Below, piece after piece: positions 1 through 10,715 of a stretch of 64,000 nucleotides of DNA. Under the pieces are notes generated by a model. It was not told the DNA's origin and did no database searches. It worked only from the letters and a program-made list of their open reading frames with translations. The translations under genes were made by a program, and so were the position numbers. Each line of letters begins with the position of its first letter. Within the stretch, counting starts at the first letter, position 1. The DNA comes from Zhengitettix transpicula (Eukaryota; Arthropoda; Insecta; Orthoptera; Tetrigidae). The DNA lies in contig CM073590.1 in assembly GCA_037074705.1 (NCBI GenBank), forward strand, positions 94,976,947-95,040,946, in the 5' to 3' direction.

Positions 1-959
1 TTTTTTGTGCAATGTAATATATTATGCAAATTCCACTGAAGAAAAACTGAAGGAATAAAAACCTTTTACACACTCTTCAGTAATATTTATTTCAACAATT
101 AGAAATCTTTCAACGGAGTTAACAGCTGACCAGAATATCTAATGTGTCACACAGTAAAATTCAATAATGTTCCATATGCAATTCAAAATCGTAAAATGAA
201 TATGACACATTTGTTATTGGAGACTGTTAAAGGTTTCTATCCCTACTGGATATATAATAAACAGCTCAAACTGTTCAATACAAGTTAAACTTGCTACACT
301 ATAAATTTTATTACAATAACTATTATTTTACTAGATACTCTCTTATCAGGATGTAATGAAGGTTTTATAACACCCTGCGGAATGATACATAAGTTGATAT
401 TTATTCCCGAGGCTTTTCAATAATTTGAGACAACCTAAATTGTGTACAAAAAATGATCATGGGTATTTTATTAATAATTGTCAGTATTAAACGTTACTAA
501 TAAATAATTTAGTTTATCCAAATGCAACGTTTTATACTACGATAAGCCAAATCATGTTTTAGTACAATAATTTTGTCTTTTTCATACACTAATAGAATAT
601 ATTTATATAAGATTGTCTAATTCATGATTGGGCCTTGAAATTTTGAAAATCTAAAATGTAATTCTTATTGTATTTCAAAGTCGAAGGTTCGTTCAGTGAA
701 TATTTACAGGTATTTCAAAAAATTAAAATTAATTTATTTTAATATAATATTATCAAAGTTGTCTTGAATCAATTATTCTTTTAAATATCGTAAGCAATAT
801 ATCGTATCTACATACCTGTTTAATACGTAATAATATGATACAGAAATAACGAAATAACTGTTACAATTAATTTTTTAAACATCCTTTTCGTGTCACTTAA
901 AACCGCAACAGTACATAAAAAGCAAACGAAACGAATTCCCCTTTTAAGAAGTTGCGGAC
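1..959. other. AT-rich DNA without recognised genes
   Basis: I see no long open frame, repeat or RNA gene here. A TTTATT at about 732-737 reads AATAAA on the minus strand and could serve as a polyadenylation signal for the candidate exon at 960-1187. Confidence 0.5.
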
Positions 960-1187
960 TTAATGTCCCGTTTTTGTGCAAAGCCTGTTAACGGTGTTAA
1001 AGACAGGAATCAGCTTCTTACTCGCGCCTTTTGTGTCGCTGCGCTGATCGTCGCGATCATTAAGATGCGATTCTCCGCGTTCGAGATCGAGCAGAAGCAG
1101 GTATAGAAGCTCGTCGCGTGTGGTCCAGACCTGACCTTCCTCAAACGGAACTCCGCTGCTTATATAAATTATGGTCTCCCCACAACC
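960..1187 (-). CDS. Candidate terminal exon, unknown product (or TATA promoter)
   Basis: This block is clearly GC-richer than its surroundings. On the minus strand it is open for 75 codons to a TAA at 960-962, after an AG near 1187 that could be a splice acceptor. The peptide contains EEGQVWTTRDELLYLLLLDL, then an acidic stretch with RDDQR, a KK dibasic pair, and ends LCTKTGH. I recognise no domain. Codon use (CTG, CTC, GAG, CGC) is unlike the AT-rich flanks. Alternatively the same DNA is a minus-strand core promoter: TATATAAG at 1166-1159 lies about 34 bases upstream of a TCAG initiator at 1134-1131. The two readings compete and neither is proven. Confidence 0.3.
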   Translation of the reverse strand, partial: GCGETIIYISSGVPFEEGQVWTTRDELLYLLLLDLERGESHLNDRDDQRSDTKGASKKLIPVFNTVNRLCTKTGH

Positions 1188-2299
1188 TCAAGGGGTAAAC
1201 AATGCCAACGCACCGAATTTATGTCGCAACCATAATTTATAAACTAAATTGAAATTCGGGTCTATATTGCTTTAGCGTAATGAAGAAGAATAATCTAACT
1301 TTTATATTTTTTTTTTTGCAAAACTGAATATAATTGTAAGTCTACTATAGCATTTAATCAATTCCATAAAAGTCCGTTGCTCAGTCTACGAGCAGACAAA
1401 AAAGGTTCGAGAGTCTAATTTTTCTGGTAACTTTCAAGAATCAAATTCGAGTGTCAATGGTGTTAGGGTCTTAAATAAAGCCTTTAGTTATTAAAAAAAT
1501 AAAGAAAGTGATTTTAATCATCAAATTTGTATCATATTATGAACGAATTATATAGTTTGAGTAACAGACAAATGTTTTCTGTATAGAATACAATAGGATA
1601 TTATGGAGATCAATTACCTTGGAACTATTTCATAGTGAAATGACTGAACTCCATGTGGATGTTATGCTCCTGACAAACTGCGGAAATGAATTAATTCTAC
1701 AAGCGTCATTTTGAGGAGAAGAATACTACACTTGTGTGTAGATTATGCCCATTTTTCAATGTCGATCCCTTGCACAGGGAAAATATTTACGTCTGTGTGG
1801 CAACGTAAATAATGATGAAACACGTTTTTCAAAACAAATAATAAAACATAATTGAGGTTGATTTGGTTTTAAAGCCTGTAGTACTAAATATTTCTTCTGT
1901 TTTTGTATGAAAAATAATATCTTTTCAAGCGTTTTGATAAATAAACCAGGTTACTAGGTCGGGGGGACAATTAAGAATCGCATATAGGCCAAACCTCCCG
2001 AGTAACTCTGAAACACAATTCACAATTACAAATACGAATAAGTGAGGCTTGTATCAAGCTTATAAAAATAGATAACTACGTATCAATAACATCCGTTTCC
2101 TAGGTAATGTCTAGGTGTAATCTACGAAATGGTTATCAAGAGCAGAAAAGGAAATTAAATCAATAATTCCATATTTTCTAAATAATTATTTTTTACCTAG
2201 TGCGTATTTAATTGGTTTTCATACTGTAAATATTATATTATACCCTTAGTAACGTTTAAGATTTATTATTACGACTAAGTATATAGTACCTTTAGTTAT
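1188..2299. other. AT-rich DNA, nothing recognised
   Basis: There is no open frame of note, no tRNA-like boxes, and no match to the repeat families seen elsewhere in the window. Confidence 0.45.
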
Positions 2300-2871
2300 A
2301 ATAGGACAGAGAAATTTGTGTTCCCGATTTTTAGTTTTGTGTATGTTACCATCAAATTGGTTTAATTGTCGCTCCTAATAATTATATTGTAATTATATGT
2401 AATGGCGTATCCTATATCCTCATTTCTGGACTAATTGAATAAAAAAATTCACATCACATGCTCAGATAAAGTTTTTTAACGTAATTTAGTATAATGTAGT
2501 GTCGTATAACTAAGTATTCTGAGCCATTTATTAATTTATAACAGTATGACTGTAGATACGCAAGATTACATGTAACATTATTGTAATTTAGTTTTATTTT
2601 ACTGATGACTATGACTATGACCCAAAAGGTCCGGTGTAATTGACTGACAAATAAAATTTTTCAAGATTGTTGAGGACTGTATCTTAGGGTTTGTTTACTT
2701 CAACCGGTAAAGTATCCTTTTCCAATAATGCAGCTCGTGTTCAAATTTAATTTCATGAATGAAAAATATAATTTGTACTTAATACTGTCTAAATATGTGC
2801 TTAATGATTTACAAATGTTGATTATTACTGTTTAAAATGAAGGGAACACAAATTTGAAATGTCTTATTATT
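2300..2871. repeat. Inverted repeat pair of about 28 bp, possible non-autonomous element
   Basis: The sequence ending ATTTGTGTTCCC at 2300-2327 recurs inverted as GGGAACACAAAT at 2843-2871, with a few differences and about 515 bp of AT-rich DNA between. It could be the ends of a small DNA transposon. No convincing target duplication is visible and the interior has no transposase, so the call is tentative. Confidence 0.25.
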
Positions 2872-2940
2872 CTCTATGGGTAAAATGGAATAATATTCGT
2901 GTAAGCATAAAATTGTATTTTCTATTTTAAGCATGAGAGT

Positions 2941-3050
2941 AAATGTTGACCGGACGGGGAGTCAAACCCAGGACCTCCAGCTTATCGGGCGGACGATCTA
3001 ACCACTAATGATCCCTGTCGACTCCCGATCTGGTGCGAAATTCCTCCGTA
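2941..3050 (-). mobile_element. tRNA-derived SINE, minus strand
   Basis: Reading the minus strand, a pol III A-box-like segment (TTAGTGGTTAG, 3008-2998) is followed by a B-box-like GGGTTTGACTCC (2969-2958), the spacing of a tRNA-related SINE head. It shares its leader (GGAGGAAT..., GTCGACA), its boxes and the GTCCGGT-AACATT trailer with the copy at 6088-6218, so the two are one family. The B box differs from the GGTTCRANNCC consensus, so this copy is probably inactive. Confidence 0.6.
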
Positions 3051-3061
3051 AAACTAATTTC

Positions 3062-3125
3062 GACTCACCTACAATTTCCAAAGGTTAAATTCCCGGTCCG
3101 GTCGACATTTTCCCTCGTTCTTAAA
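3062..3125 (+). mobile_element. SINE tail fragment, same family, opposite orientation
   Basis: The stretch TTCCCGGTCCGGTCGACATT matches the 3' part of the SINE at 6088-6218. It points away from the minus-strand SINE next to it, forming an inverted pair. Confidence 0.4.
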
Positions 3126-3371
3126 ATAAATAAATTAACACGGTCCTAGATCTGATGCTTAGTTAAACTTTCCTTATTCTTGAATAAAATTTTATTTCAT
3201 TAACTGAAAGGTAAATTAATTACAATATTTGCTGTTGTTCTGATTCCATGACATGTAAAACCAATTAGTCAGTACAAAAATTTTAAAATTGCTTGTTTCC
3301 ATGTTCATTATAGGAATATTGTAGCCATGATGACGTCGCGACCATTATAAACCTTAATAAAAAAAACTGGA

Positions 3372-3900
3372 AATGAAAAAATTTACGTCTGATTAAAAAT
3401 TAATAATTGTAAAGATCCAAATGCAGAAAAAAGAAGTGATAATATAAATACCATACAACGTTTCTGGGATCCTTCTCCCTTTTTTCAGGTGCTAAGAAGA
3501 TTAATTACAAATTTCTACATCACAAATTCGTCCAAATTTTTAAAGAATTTCAAATTTCCATCGTTTACAGATCTACTAATACTCTTTCCTATTTGATTAA
3601 AAACCACATACAGCAAACATTGTGTAGTTTACAAAATGTCTTGCTCCAATTGTATTTCCTGCTACATAGGGCAAACAAACCGTTCCCTTAAAATCAGTAT
3701 GAAGGAACATATGTCTAATATCAAACCTAATAATAAGAAAGATAAACGAATGGAGACAAATATATATGTATAGCTTTTGAGTTTTTTCAGCTGACAAGTG
3801 CAGTTGCGTCGCTCTAGGCCCTTCTTAGCACCTCTGGAAAGGGACAGGGATCCCAGAAACGTTGTGGGGTATTTATATTATTACCTATTTTGTCTGTATT
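3372..3900 (+). mobile_element. Penelope-like element 3' fragment with inverted terminal arms
   Basis: The leader at 3372-3432 matches 56457-56520. A GIY-YIG coding relic at about 3490-3750 follows; it contains ATTGTATTTCCTGCTACATA, the same CYIGQT-coding stretch as the better copy at 57.6 kb, but stops and frame slips break it. Arms at 3431-3472 and 3848-3882 are inverted copies of each other, each with GGATCCCAGAAACGTTGT on one strand. Flanking inverted terminal repeats are known in PLEs, whose LTR-like ends may be inverted. This is a dead, 5'-truncated copy lacking the reverse transcriptase core. Confidence 0.65.
3830..3869 (+). ncRNA. Hammerhead-like motif in PLE end, degraded
   Basis: The order CTG-GAAAG, a stem formed by GGGA/TCCC, then AGAAACGTT follows the hammerhead layout C-U-G-A-N-G-A, stem II, G-A-A-A. 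The minus strand of the other arm (3487-3431) has CCTGAAAAAAGGG... then TCCCAGAAACGTTG. Neither copy retains the whole CUGANGA core. PLEs are known to encode hammerhead ribozymes with a minimal stem III, so this is likely a decayed one. Confidence 0.35.
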
Positions 3901-4111
3901 TGGCTATCTTTCTTATTAAAAAAATTGGTGTTTATAAAGTGAGAGTAATGCTTTCAGCTTTGAATTGTTTATAACTGAAATGAGAATCTGAAGCTTACAA
4001 CTCATTTAAATAGGCAGGATTTAGGAGATCTACACATATAAGTATGTTCTGACTCTCGTATACGAACAGTTTCGTACAGTTCAAAACGTTGAATTCTGTT
4101 TATGTTTTTGT

Positions 4112-4640
4112 AAGCTATAAAAGACAACCGTTTGAAGCATATTTCCCCGTCTGTTCTTTGTTATCCCAGGTCCCGGATCTCAGCGAGAGAGCCTGCGGAG
4201 TTTTTGAGCGAATCGGAGTGTGTGTAGAGAAGCTTTGTTGGTAAACACGTCGCAGTGATCGACCTTGCTACGTCACGCTGACGCTGACGTGTAACGGGAT
4301 TATGCAGGCGCTGCTGCATGTATTCATGAGCGGACGGGAGATCTCCAAGGAGGCGCCATTAGTATGCAGCGCTGCAATGTCAAGGTCGCCGCAACACGTG
4401 TCCTGGACCCCCCCGACGCCCAACGACCGACGTCCGTTCTTTTTTTTTCCGATTTCCCCTGTAATTGGGTCAAAGCCCGTGCTCGCTCGCGCAAAGAAAT
4501 TCGCGGTCGCTGGAGAGAGAGAGAGGGGGGGGGGCGGATTCGAGGGCGGAGGGGGCACAGATTTGTGTGTGGATAACACGAAATGTTTCGATAAATGTGA
4601 GGGCAGATTACAGCGCCCAGGTTTAGAAGGTAACTACTTT
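4112..4640 (+). promoter_or_regulatory. Candidate TATA promoter and GC-rich first exon
   Basis: TATAAAAG lies at 4116-4123. About 30 bases downstream begins a GC- and CpG-rich block running to about 4640, unlike the AT-rich surroundings. A splice-donor-like AAG/GTAACT occurs at 4628-4634. The longest plus frame (4302-4643, 113 codons) crosses poly-C, poly-T, GA and poly-G runs and does not look like a conserved protein, so the exon, if real, may be mostly 5' untranslated. No coding exon that would pair with it is recognisable. Confidence 0.3.
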
Positions 4641-4900
4641 TAATTACAGCCAGAGCGAATGATTAGTGACGGGCTTACTTCACCTAGCAAATCGCGCTAC
4701 AGGTGCCAAAGGTCTGCCTTAATTAGTGCATCGTGTTCCATTCGTAATATCGCGCGCTTTGCGAATTAAAGCTGAAAATTTGGCTTCCAATTAAAACGTT
4801 CGCCGGAGCGGCTTTATTTCAGGATTCCCTATAATCGCGAACCAGTTATTCAAATCTTTTGGCAGGGGAGAACGGAAAACGTTGCGCTCATGACGAAATA
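4641..4900. promoter_or_regulatory. Possible enhancer-like noncoding block
   Basis: Downstream of the candidate first exon the sequence stays moderately GC-rich and holds several ATTA/TAAT homeodomain-type cores (GATTAG near 4662, TTAATTAG near 4719, GAATTAAAGC near 4764, CCAATTAAAACG near 4788). Such cores are short and common in AT-rich DNA, so this is suggestive only. Confidence 0.15.
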
Positions 4901-5334
4901 TTAACATTTTAAAAAAAATAACTGAGAACAGTTTACATACTTAAGGGATGGATTATTTACCTATTATAAACACCATAAAAAACTTTGTTGAATTATAAGC
5001 GTTAACGAGGTCCCCTACGAACGAGCAACATGCGGGAGTGAAATGTAAAGCGAGTGGTGGATGAGTCAGGCGCTAGTCAGGGTAATTACTGTTTCTTAAG
5101 GAACTCTTTTTACCAAATTAACATATTTCCTTACTGACAGAATTGTGGTTGAAATAAAGCATCCTCACTTGACTGAACATTAAACAATGTAACTGGCGTA
5201 TACAGACTGCATGCAATCAATTTTGGCTGAAGAAAACAATTCTGTAATTCGTAAAATATAACATAATTTAAAAAATTACTTTTACTACCTTTATTTATAT
5301 AATATGGATTAAATAATAAGAAGATAAAATAGCC
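4901..5334. other. AT-rich DNA, nothing recognised
   Basis: No feature is supported. Short frames here are not protein-like. Confidence 0.45.
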
Positions 5335-5554
5335 AAATGACATACAAAATGAAGTGATGATATAAATACCACACAAAGTTTCAGGAAATATTTGTTCTTT
5401 TCATCAATTGTACAATAAACTAACAAGAGTTTTGAGTTTGTCAACTGTATTGTGCTACTCTTGGATATTGCTTTTTTCTTTACTACCTGAAGAAAGAAAA
5501 CAAGTTTCGAGAACGTTGTATAGTATTTATATCATCACTTCATTTTGTCATTTT
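5335..5554 (+). mobile_element. Penelope-like element 3' end as an inverted pair
   Basis: Arms at 5335-5373 and 5518-5554 are inverted copies (AAAATGAAGTGATGATATAA and its complement), the same terminal sequence as in the 3.4-3.9 kb element. Between them, TTGAGTTTGTCAACTGTATT matches the segment after the GIY-YIG ORF at about 57920. A hammerhead-like CCTGAAGAAAG...GAGAACGTTG lies at 5486-5518. No coding sequence remains. Confidence 0.55.
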
Positions 5555-6087
5555 CAAATTATCGATATGGATGACAATTAATATATTTTCTAAATCAGTA
5601 TTTCAGAGTCTTCTGGTAATATTCATTACGTAAGTAATAAATTTAACAATTACATATAAATTATAAATTCATGAGTCAATCTATTATAAGCTTTCGTCCT
5701 TAATGGTCATTTTCATCTAAAATCTCAAAAAAGACCATTGGATTATATTCAAGATTGGTAGATCGGGTTTACTTACAATGGAGACTTAACATACTTAATG
5801 TTAACAGTTATCATTTTATTTTGTTATAAATAATGCATTTTTCTGACCAATACCAGACAATATTTTTATTTATTTACGACAACGTGTTTGTACCTTCCTC
5901 AGGTCTTTCCTGCGGAGAAATTGTACAAAGAAAATATTTTTTTCAATTTTACAAATTTGTGAATTGATTAGGAGTATTCTGATTTTGAAATATACATTTT
6001 TATTTTTTACCGCTCGAATTCCTGATGCTAAATGATGATCCGGTGTATTAAAATTCTGAAGTAAACGTATCTAAGGGGAAAAAAAAG
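5555..6087. other. AT-rich DNA, nothing recognised
   Basis: No supported gene or repeat. Confidence 0.45.
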
Positions 6088-6218
6088 TATGGAGGAATGT
6101 CTCACCGGGTCGCAAGTCGACAACGATTGGCTCAGTGGTCAGAGCAGCCGCCCGGTAAGCGGAAGGTACTAGGTTCGATTCCCGGTCCGGTTAACATTAT
6201 TCCTCCATATTCTTTAAT
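6088..6218 (+). mobile_element. tRNA-derived SINE, plus strand
   Basis: A canonical pol III A box (TGGCTCAGTGG, 6128-6138) and B box (GGTTCGATTCC, 6172-6182) are separated by 33 bases. A short leader (GGAGGAATGTCTCACC) precedes them and a CGGTCCGGTTAACATTATTC trailer follows; both are shared with the copy at 2941-3050. It lacks the anticodon-arm pairing of a real tRNA gene, so SINE is preferred over tRNA. Confidence 0.7.
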
Positions 6219-6354
6219 TAACTTAATTATGGCTTGAGATATGATAAGCTTTCTCGATATCTTTGAATGTATAATTTTGAAGAAGTCTGAAACGGAGTCA
6301 AGTTTTTTAGATCGCAACCCCGATGCTAAATAAGTATTTTTCGTAATGATATAT

Positions 6355-7392
6355 TGTAATATACACAATTAGAGGTCGTTAATTAAACAAAAGAATTAAT
6401 AAAATTTACAAACAATATTTATTCATTTTGTGTCAATAATTTAAAACAATTACAAATTTAAAATATTAAATTCTGAGGATCTTCACTGGGTTTGATAATG
6501 GACACATCAATTATATTTAAAATCTTATTAACAACAAATCACATTTACCTAAACAATACGTCGACTACAAGAAAAGGAAATAATTTGACAATTAAAATAG
6601 AACGAAATTAAAAAGTAAAAAGATTATCTCTGATTAACAATTTAAAAGGAGAACAAAATCTGACTTCTATCTTTTAATTACGTTTACATAAATAATTATT
6701 TTGTAATTTGTTACTCACATCTGTCCAGTTGGTTCCAGCATACCTTTCGTTTTCGAAAAACACTATTGCCAGATTTTACACTCAGTCTAAGATTCACAGA
6801 TTTTCCACTGATTCTAGTCAAAACTTATAGGATGTCAGGAACTCGGATGATCCTCCCTTTTTTTGTCAGCTATCTGTTGACTGCTTGCCTTAGGTGAATT
6901 CTGTGGTTTGTAGATTTGCTAGTCTTTGCTGCTTTGGACTTAAACTGCAATTTAATATTTCTGGCTGGCTATGGACATTAAACTGCTTTTACTTAGCAAG
7001 TTTCGATGTAATGCTTTCGTGAATGTTTTTACTTTATCCTCAACTCACAACTCTGTTTAATAGTAATACAATAAACGACGGTTAGTCTCTGCTCAAATAT
7101 CACTTGTTCCGTCCTCCGAAATGTCCAGGCACCAACCAACTCTGTTAAATTCTGATCACCAACTCTGTTGAATTCTCGTCACCAACTAACAGTTATACAT
7201 CGACGATGTCTTTCCGCGAAATGACCTCTAGTTCACTCGAGTTTTAAAGCGCATACGCCATTTTCGGACCTTCCGACAAAGGAACAGAGCTGGACTACAT
7301 TGTTGCTATGGAAGCTCCTGCCGCAATAATAGATTTCTCAAACAATTTAAATTTTTATGTTCAAACAATTAATGTCCTAATTAATTGGCATT

Positions 7393-7395
<3 letters not shown>
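6355..7395 (-). mobile_element. Solo LTR, gypsy-like family C, minus strand
   Basis: The left end reads TGTAATATAC and the right end GGCATTACA, so the unit has TG...CA ends with short inverted repeats. It shares blocks with 10716-11664 and 62183-63130, including ACTGGGTTTGATAATGG-type sequence and CAATTAATGTCCTAATTAAT near the right end. Both flanks read ATAT, compatible with a 4-bp target duplication in AT-repeat DNA. No internal retroelement sequence adjoins, so it is best read as a solo LTR. Its U3 end (right) abuts an (AT)n tract. Confidence 0.6.

Positions 7396-7437
<42 letters not shown>
7396..7437. repeat. (AT)n microsatellite
   Basis: About 21 AT repeats directly abut the LTR end. 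Confidence 0.95.
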
Positions 7438-7439
<2 letters not shown>

Positions 7440-7453
7440 TGACTATTGAGACA

Positions 7454-7764
7454 ACTTATAAATAGCAACAGCCAATTTGAAGTCAGAGAAAAGATAATTA
7501 TTTATGAAAAATTAAATTCCGTTTCACCATTAACTATGCGACCTCTTCAAGTTACAGTTTAACAAAATTTTGATAAACTTTTGATCATTCTCCCTTGACT
7601 GTCGTGGCCGAAGTATTTCGGGAGAATGACCTGACTCAAAATTTTGTTTAACTTTATCCTGAAGAGAAGAAGAGGTCGCAAAGTTAGCGGAGAAACGTCG
7701 TTTAGTTTTCCATAAATAAATATATTTTTTCTGATTTCAAATTGGCTGTTATTTTTTATAAGTA
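7454..7764. mobile_element. 311-bp foldback of PLE-type terminal repeats
   Basis: Nearly the whole segment is one long inverted repeat. The left arm starts ACTTATAAATAGCAACAGCC; the right arm ends with GGCTGTTATTTTTTATAAGT. The centre pairs CATTCTCCC (about 7587) with GGGAGAATG (about 7619). Each arm carries a hammerhead-like element: plus 7658-7701 and minus 7551-7519. Paired, inverted terminal repeats with hammerhead motifs match known PLE architecture, but no PLE protein is present here. Confidence 0.55.
7658..7701 (+). ncRNA. Hammerhead-ribozyme-like motif
   Basis: Core CCTGAAGAG fits C-U-G-A-N-G-A; a helix GTCGC/GCGG (7675-7690) fits stem II; AGAAACGTCG supplies G-A-A-A and the cleavage-site GTC. 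The ACGT that would form stem III is minimal, typical of PLE hammerheads thought to work as dimers. Extra bases before stem II suggest this copy has drifted. Its mirror copy at 7519-7551 (minus) has TTGAAGAGG and GTGAAACGG. Confidence 0.4.
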
Positions 7765-9740
7765 TTTTTCAGTTTGTAAAAACTTAGTCGTTTGAAAATC
7801 GCGCATTGTTTTGACGGCCAGTTTGGTAATATTCTCAGGATATATCTGAAGGAACGTTGATTGTTTTTCGTAAGACTTTTCAACTTAAACCAAAGAATTA
7901 TTTATTCATATTCATATATTCCATTAAAACTAATGAATTGCCTTACCTACTGCCACGATTCCTTCATTATTAATTACTCTCCATATTCCTAATAATTACA
8001 ATACTATACACACTTAGTATATACCTTTTTGACGTTGTAAGCGTTGTTTTAAAAATATTTAATCCACGTACATCATATTTGAATCGGCATTGCGAAATGA
8101 CATAGTGGACGGGCGAGTACACGCATGTATTTGACCCATGACATCATAAGGGAACAATAGGGCGGGTTTAATGACAAAGGATCTACTTACTAATAATAAC
8201 ATTGATAAAATCTGTGTGATTCTACGTTGACATTACAAACAAACTGCCTGCACGATTCGACGTTGATAAGAGGGACGTTGAGAAGTGTTAATGATATTTT
8301 ATTTCTTCTCCTTGAATTATAGACAGTTAGCATCTACTAACTTTTTTAAAACGGACGGTACTGTCATATATTTAAACGTGATCTATGGAAATGCCGAAAA
8401 TTTTAAAATAGCCTGTATTAAAATATCAAGTATGATAGGCACATTGATTCGCTTTCAATGACTTTCCATTGTTTTTATATATCAGGTATATAAAGAGTTT
8501 CGAATTGAAGTACAAATTAAAATAAAATGTAGGTACTTCACAATATATTAGATTATTGTAAAGAAATGAAATGATAGGACGAGTTTTCAAAACTAAGAGG
8601 AATTCATTGCTAACTTCAGGAATTCAAATATTTCTTCCGCCACGGACGTTTTCAGTTAAGTGCAACGATAAAGTAACAGCTTTGAAGACTGCTATCTCGT
8701 AATTTATCCCATCTGCGAGGGTGGTTCGGAAGGTGAGAAATGAAAAGCTTCCTTACTGATATTACTTATATTTCAACGTAGTGGACTTTTAAATCTATGC
8801 ACTTAGCACACAGTTTTCACAATAAATGAATAACTTCATCAAACTCCATATGGCATAGCTACGACTTCTACATTAGTGTCAAATCTTCATTCACCTCGGA
8901 AACGGCAATATAACGATTGTAGTGTAAGTGGAATGAATTCAAAGCGTAATTAGAGGAATGTAGCGCAGGCAACTGTAGATGTTTGAACAGATGAAATTTT
9001 TTTTTTAGTCCGCATTTGGTGTTTGGTCTTATCGGCTTTGTGCAACTTCTCCAATAATGTAGTGTAATTTTCTCCGGTGATTTATTTTACTTCCACACAG
9101 TCAATTAGAAGTACACTATGAGAGTCCCAAACTACAGAGGCCACGACTCATGGAACAGTTTTGGTCTTCCTCGAAAGAAATCCAACTACTTCGACCCTCT
9201 GTTTGCCCTGTTGCTTTGACTTTGGCGTGCAATAATGAGCGCAATTTTTATGAACAATAATGAAAGTAACAAAAAAAATCGTTGAATTAGTATTAAAAAC
9301 GTCCGACCACTGCTGGTACCTGATATCAAAATGTTCATGTAGAATTTAGTGGACACGATTTACCAGACATCTTTGCAAACTCAGCAACAATGCCTACCTT
9401 TAACCGGCGACCTTTCAATACGACATTATGGATTTCCGCTTTTTTTCCCCTCTTCCACGGTCATAGCTGTTGCTGCGCGTCCTGAGCGCTCATCAGACCA
9501 AAATGTTTTAATTACGCTGCTCACTTCTTTACCGTTGAGTATGCTCTTTTAACGTAGAACATAATGATACAAATTACGATTCATGTTTGAAAATGTATAG
9601 CGTGCCAACATATTACTTTAACTACGAGTTGATATTTGTGCCTACTACCGCCATCTTTGTGTTCGGCCGAGAGCTTTACAAACGACAATTGTACGTTCGT
9701 CATCTCATATCATAGAATTCTAAATTCTTTAAGGAAAAAC
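7765..9740. other. Long AT-rich stretch, nothing recognised
   Basis: I see no conserved protein, SINE box pair or member of the repeat families in this 2-kb stretch. Moderately GC-rich patches near 9120-9230 and 9390-9540 have short open frames with no recognisable motif. Confidence 0.45.
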
Positions 9741-9744
9741 GATA

Positions 9745-10185
9745 TATCCCCACGCGGAAGAACCTGGTAAAGTCCTACATCTGAAGCAGGGCTTTGTAGA
9801 GATCAGAAACGTGGACGGTAACTCAAGAGGGAGAAGAAATACCTACAAAGTTTTACAATGTGATGTTGGAGAAGAGCTGAAAGAAGGAAGTGGAAGAATA
9901 TGGTAACAAATGAAGAGGCTCTGAGAAGAGATACATTTTGACTATATAGACTTTAAGAGGTAGGCAAACTGGAAACATCCAAAAGCGAAATTCTTTGTTG
10001 AATGACGCCACCGGAGGAAACATGGATTGAGTTCCAGGTCGTGGAAGAGGAAGAGTGGAGCAGCTAGATGACTTGAAGGGAAAAGGAAGAATATGGCGAT
10101 GAAGGAAGAAGCTGAAGACATGGCCAGGTGGTGAAGAAAATTTACAGATCAAGTGCAAGGGCCTGTCAGTAGCCAGAACATTTAA
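9745..10185 (+). pseudogene. Decayed LINE reverse-transcriptase C-terminal fragment
   Basis: At 10055-10175 the plus-strand translation reads roughly LEGKRRIWR-KEEAEDMARW then FTDQVQGP. It resembles the C-terminal LKEKRRYW..KEEALDR..WRTRFGRGYGP segment of arthropod non-LTR retrotransposon polyproteins. Purine-rich coding-like sequence upstream (9760-10050) shares the frame only in pieces. Several stops and frameshifts are present. The assignment rests on this short resemblance. Confidence 0.4.
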
Positions 10186-10243
10186 TATTATTATACACGT
10201 AGAGCAATTTCGAACAAATTTGGTAAACAAACCTACCGGGAGG

Positions 10244-10545
10244 GTTTCAACTCTCTTAAGGAACCTAAAGTAATTTTCATTCTCTTAGGCTACTAGGATT
10301 TTGAGTATTTTTGACTTTCTTAAAGTATGTCAATTAATTTTGATTCTTTTTGTGTACCGTGAGTATTTTTTACACTCTCAAGATACGTGAATAAATTTTG
10401 ACTGGCCTCTCTTAAGGTATGGGAAAGAATTTTGATTCTTTTAAGGTACCTCGATTATTTTATACTCGTTTTATGTCTCTTAGGGTACCAAGAATATTTC
10501 TGGCTCTCTCTGCGCACCGTGAGACGTTTTTTACACTCTTAACTG
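10244..10545. repeat. Degenerate minisatellite, about ten ~30-bp units
   Basis: A unit of about 29-35 bp recurs with strong drift. Its approximate consensus is TTTTGACTCTCTTAAGGTAC followed by CGTGAATAA. Anchors are CTCTTAAGGAACC (10252), CTTTCTTAAAGTATG (10316), TTTGTGTACCGTGAG (10349), CTCTCAAGATACGTG (10375), CTCTTAAGGTATGG (10411), CTTTTAAGGTACC (10437), CTCTTAGGGTACC (10478) and GCGCACCGTGAG (10512). Confidence 0.6.
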
Positions 10546-10604
10546 TTGGGTTATGGTGAAATTAGCATTACTTTTTCCATAGGTACGTTAAATCACTTCT
10601 TGAC

Positions 10605-10690
10605 TAATAGATTAATGTACAATTAAATACTTTTCGGGGTTACATTAATAAATACCCGGGCAACGCCGCGAACCCAGATAGTAATAAGAA
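10605..10690 (-). mobile_element. Family B fragment
   Basis: AATAAATACCCGGGCAACGC followed by CGCGAAC recurs essentially unchanged at 63275-63301. On the minus strand it reads GTTCGCGGCGTTGCCCGGGT, the start of a dispersed arthropod-type repeat. The fragment ends about 25 bp before the LTR at 10716. Confidence 0.5.
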
Positions 10691-10715
10691 TAATATCACC
10701 AGCAATCAATTATAT

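Noticed and set aside
4268..4643. Plus and minus frames of 70-113 codons
   Set aside because: They cross poly-T, GA and poly-G runs and overlap one another on both strands; openness follows from GC content.
6128..6182. Functional tRNA gene
   Set aside because: A and B boxes are good, but the acceptor and anticodon arms do not pair and a relative with the same leader exists at 2.9 kb, so it is a SINE.
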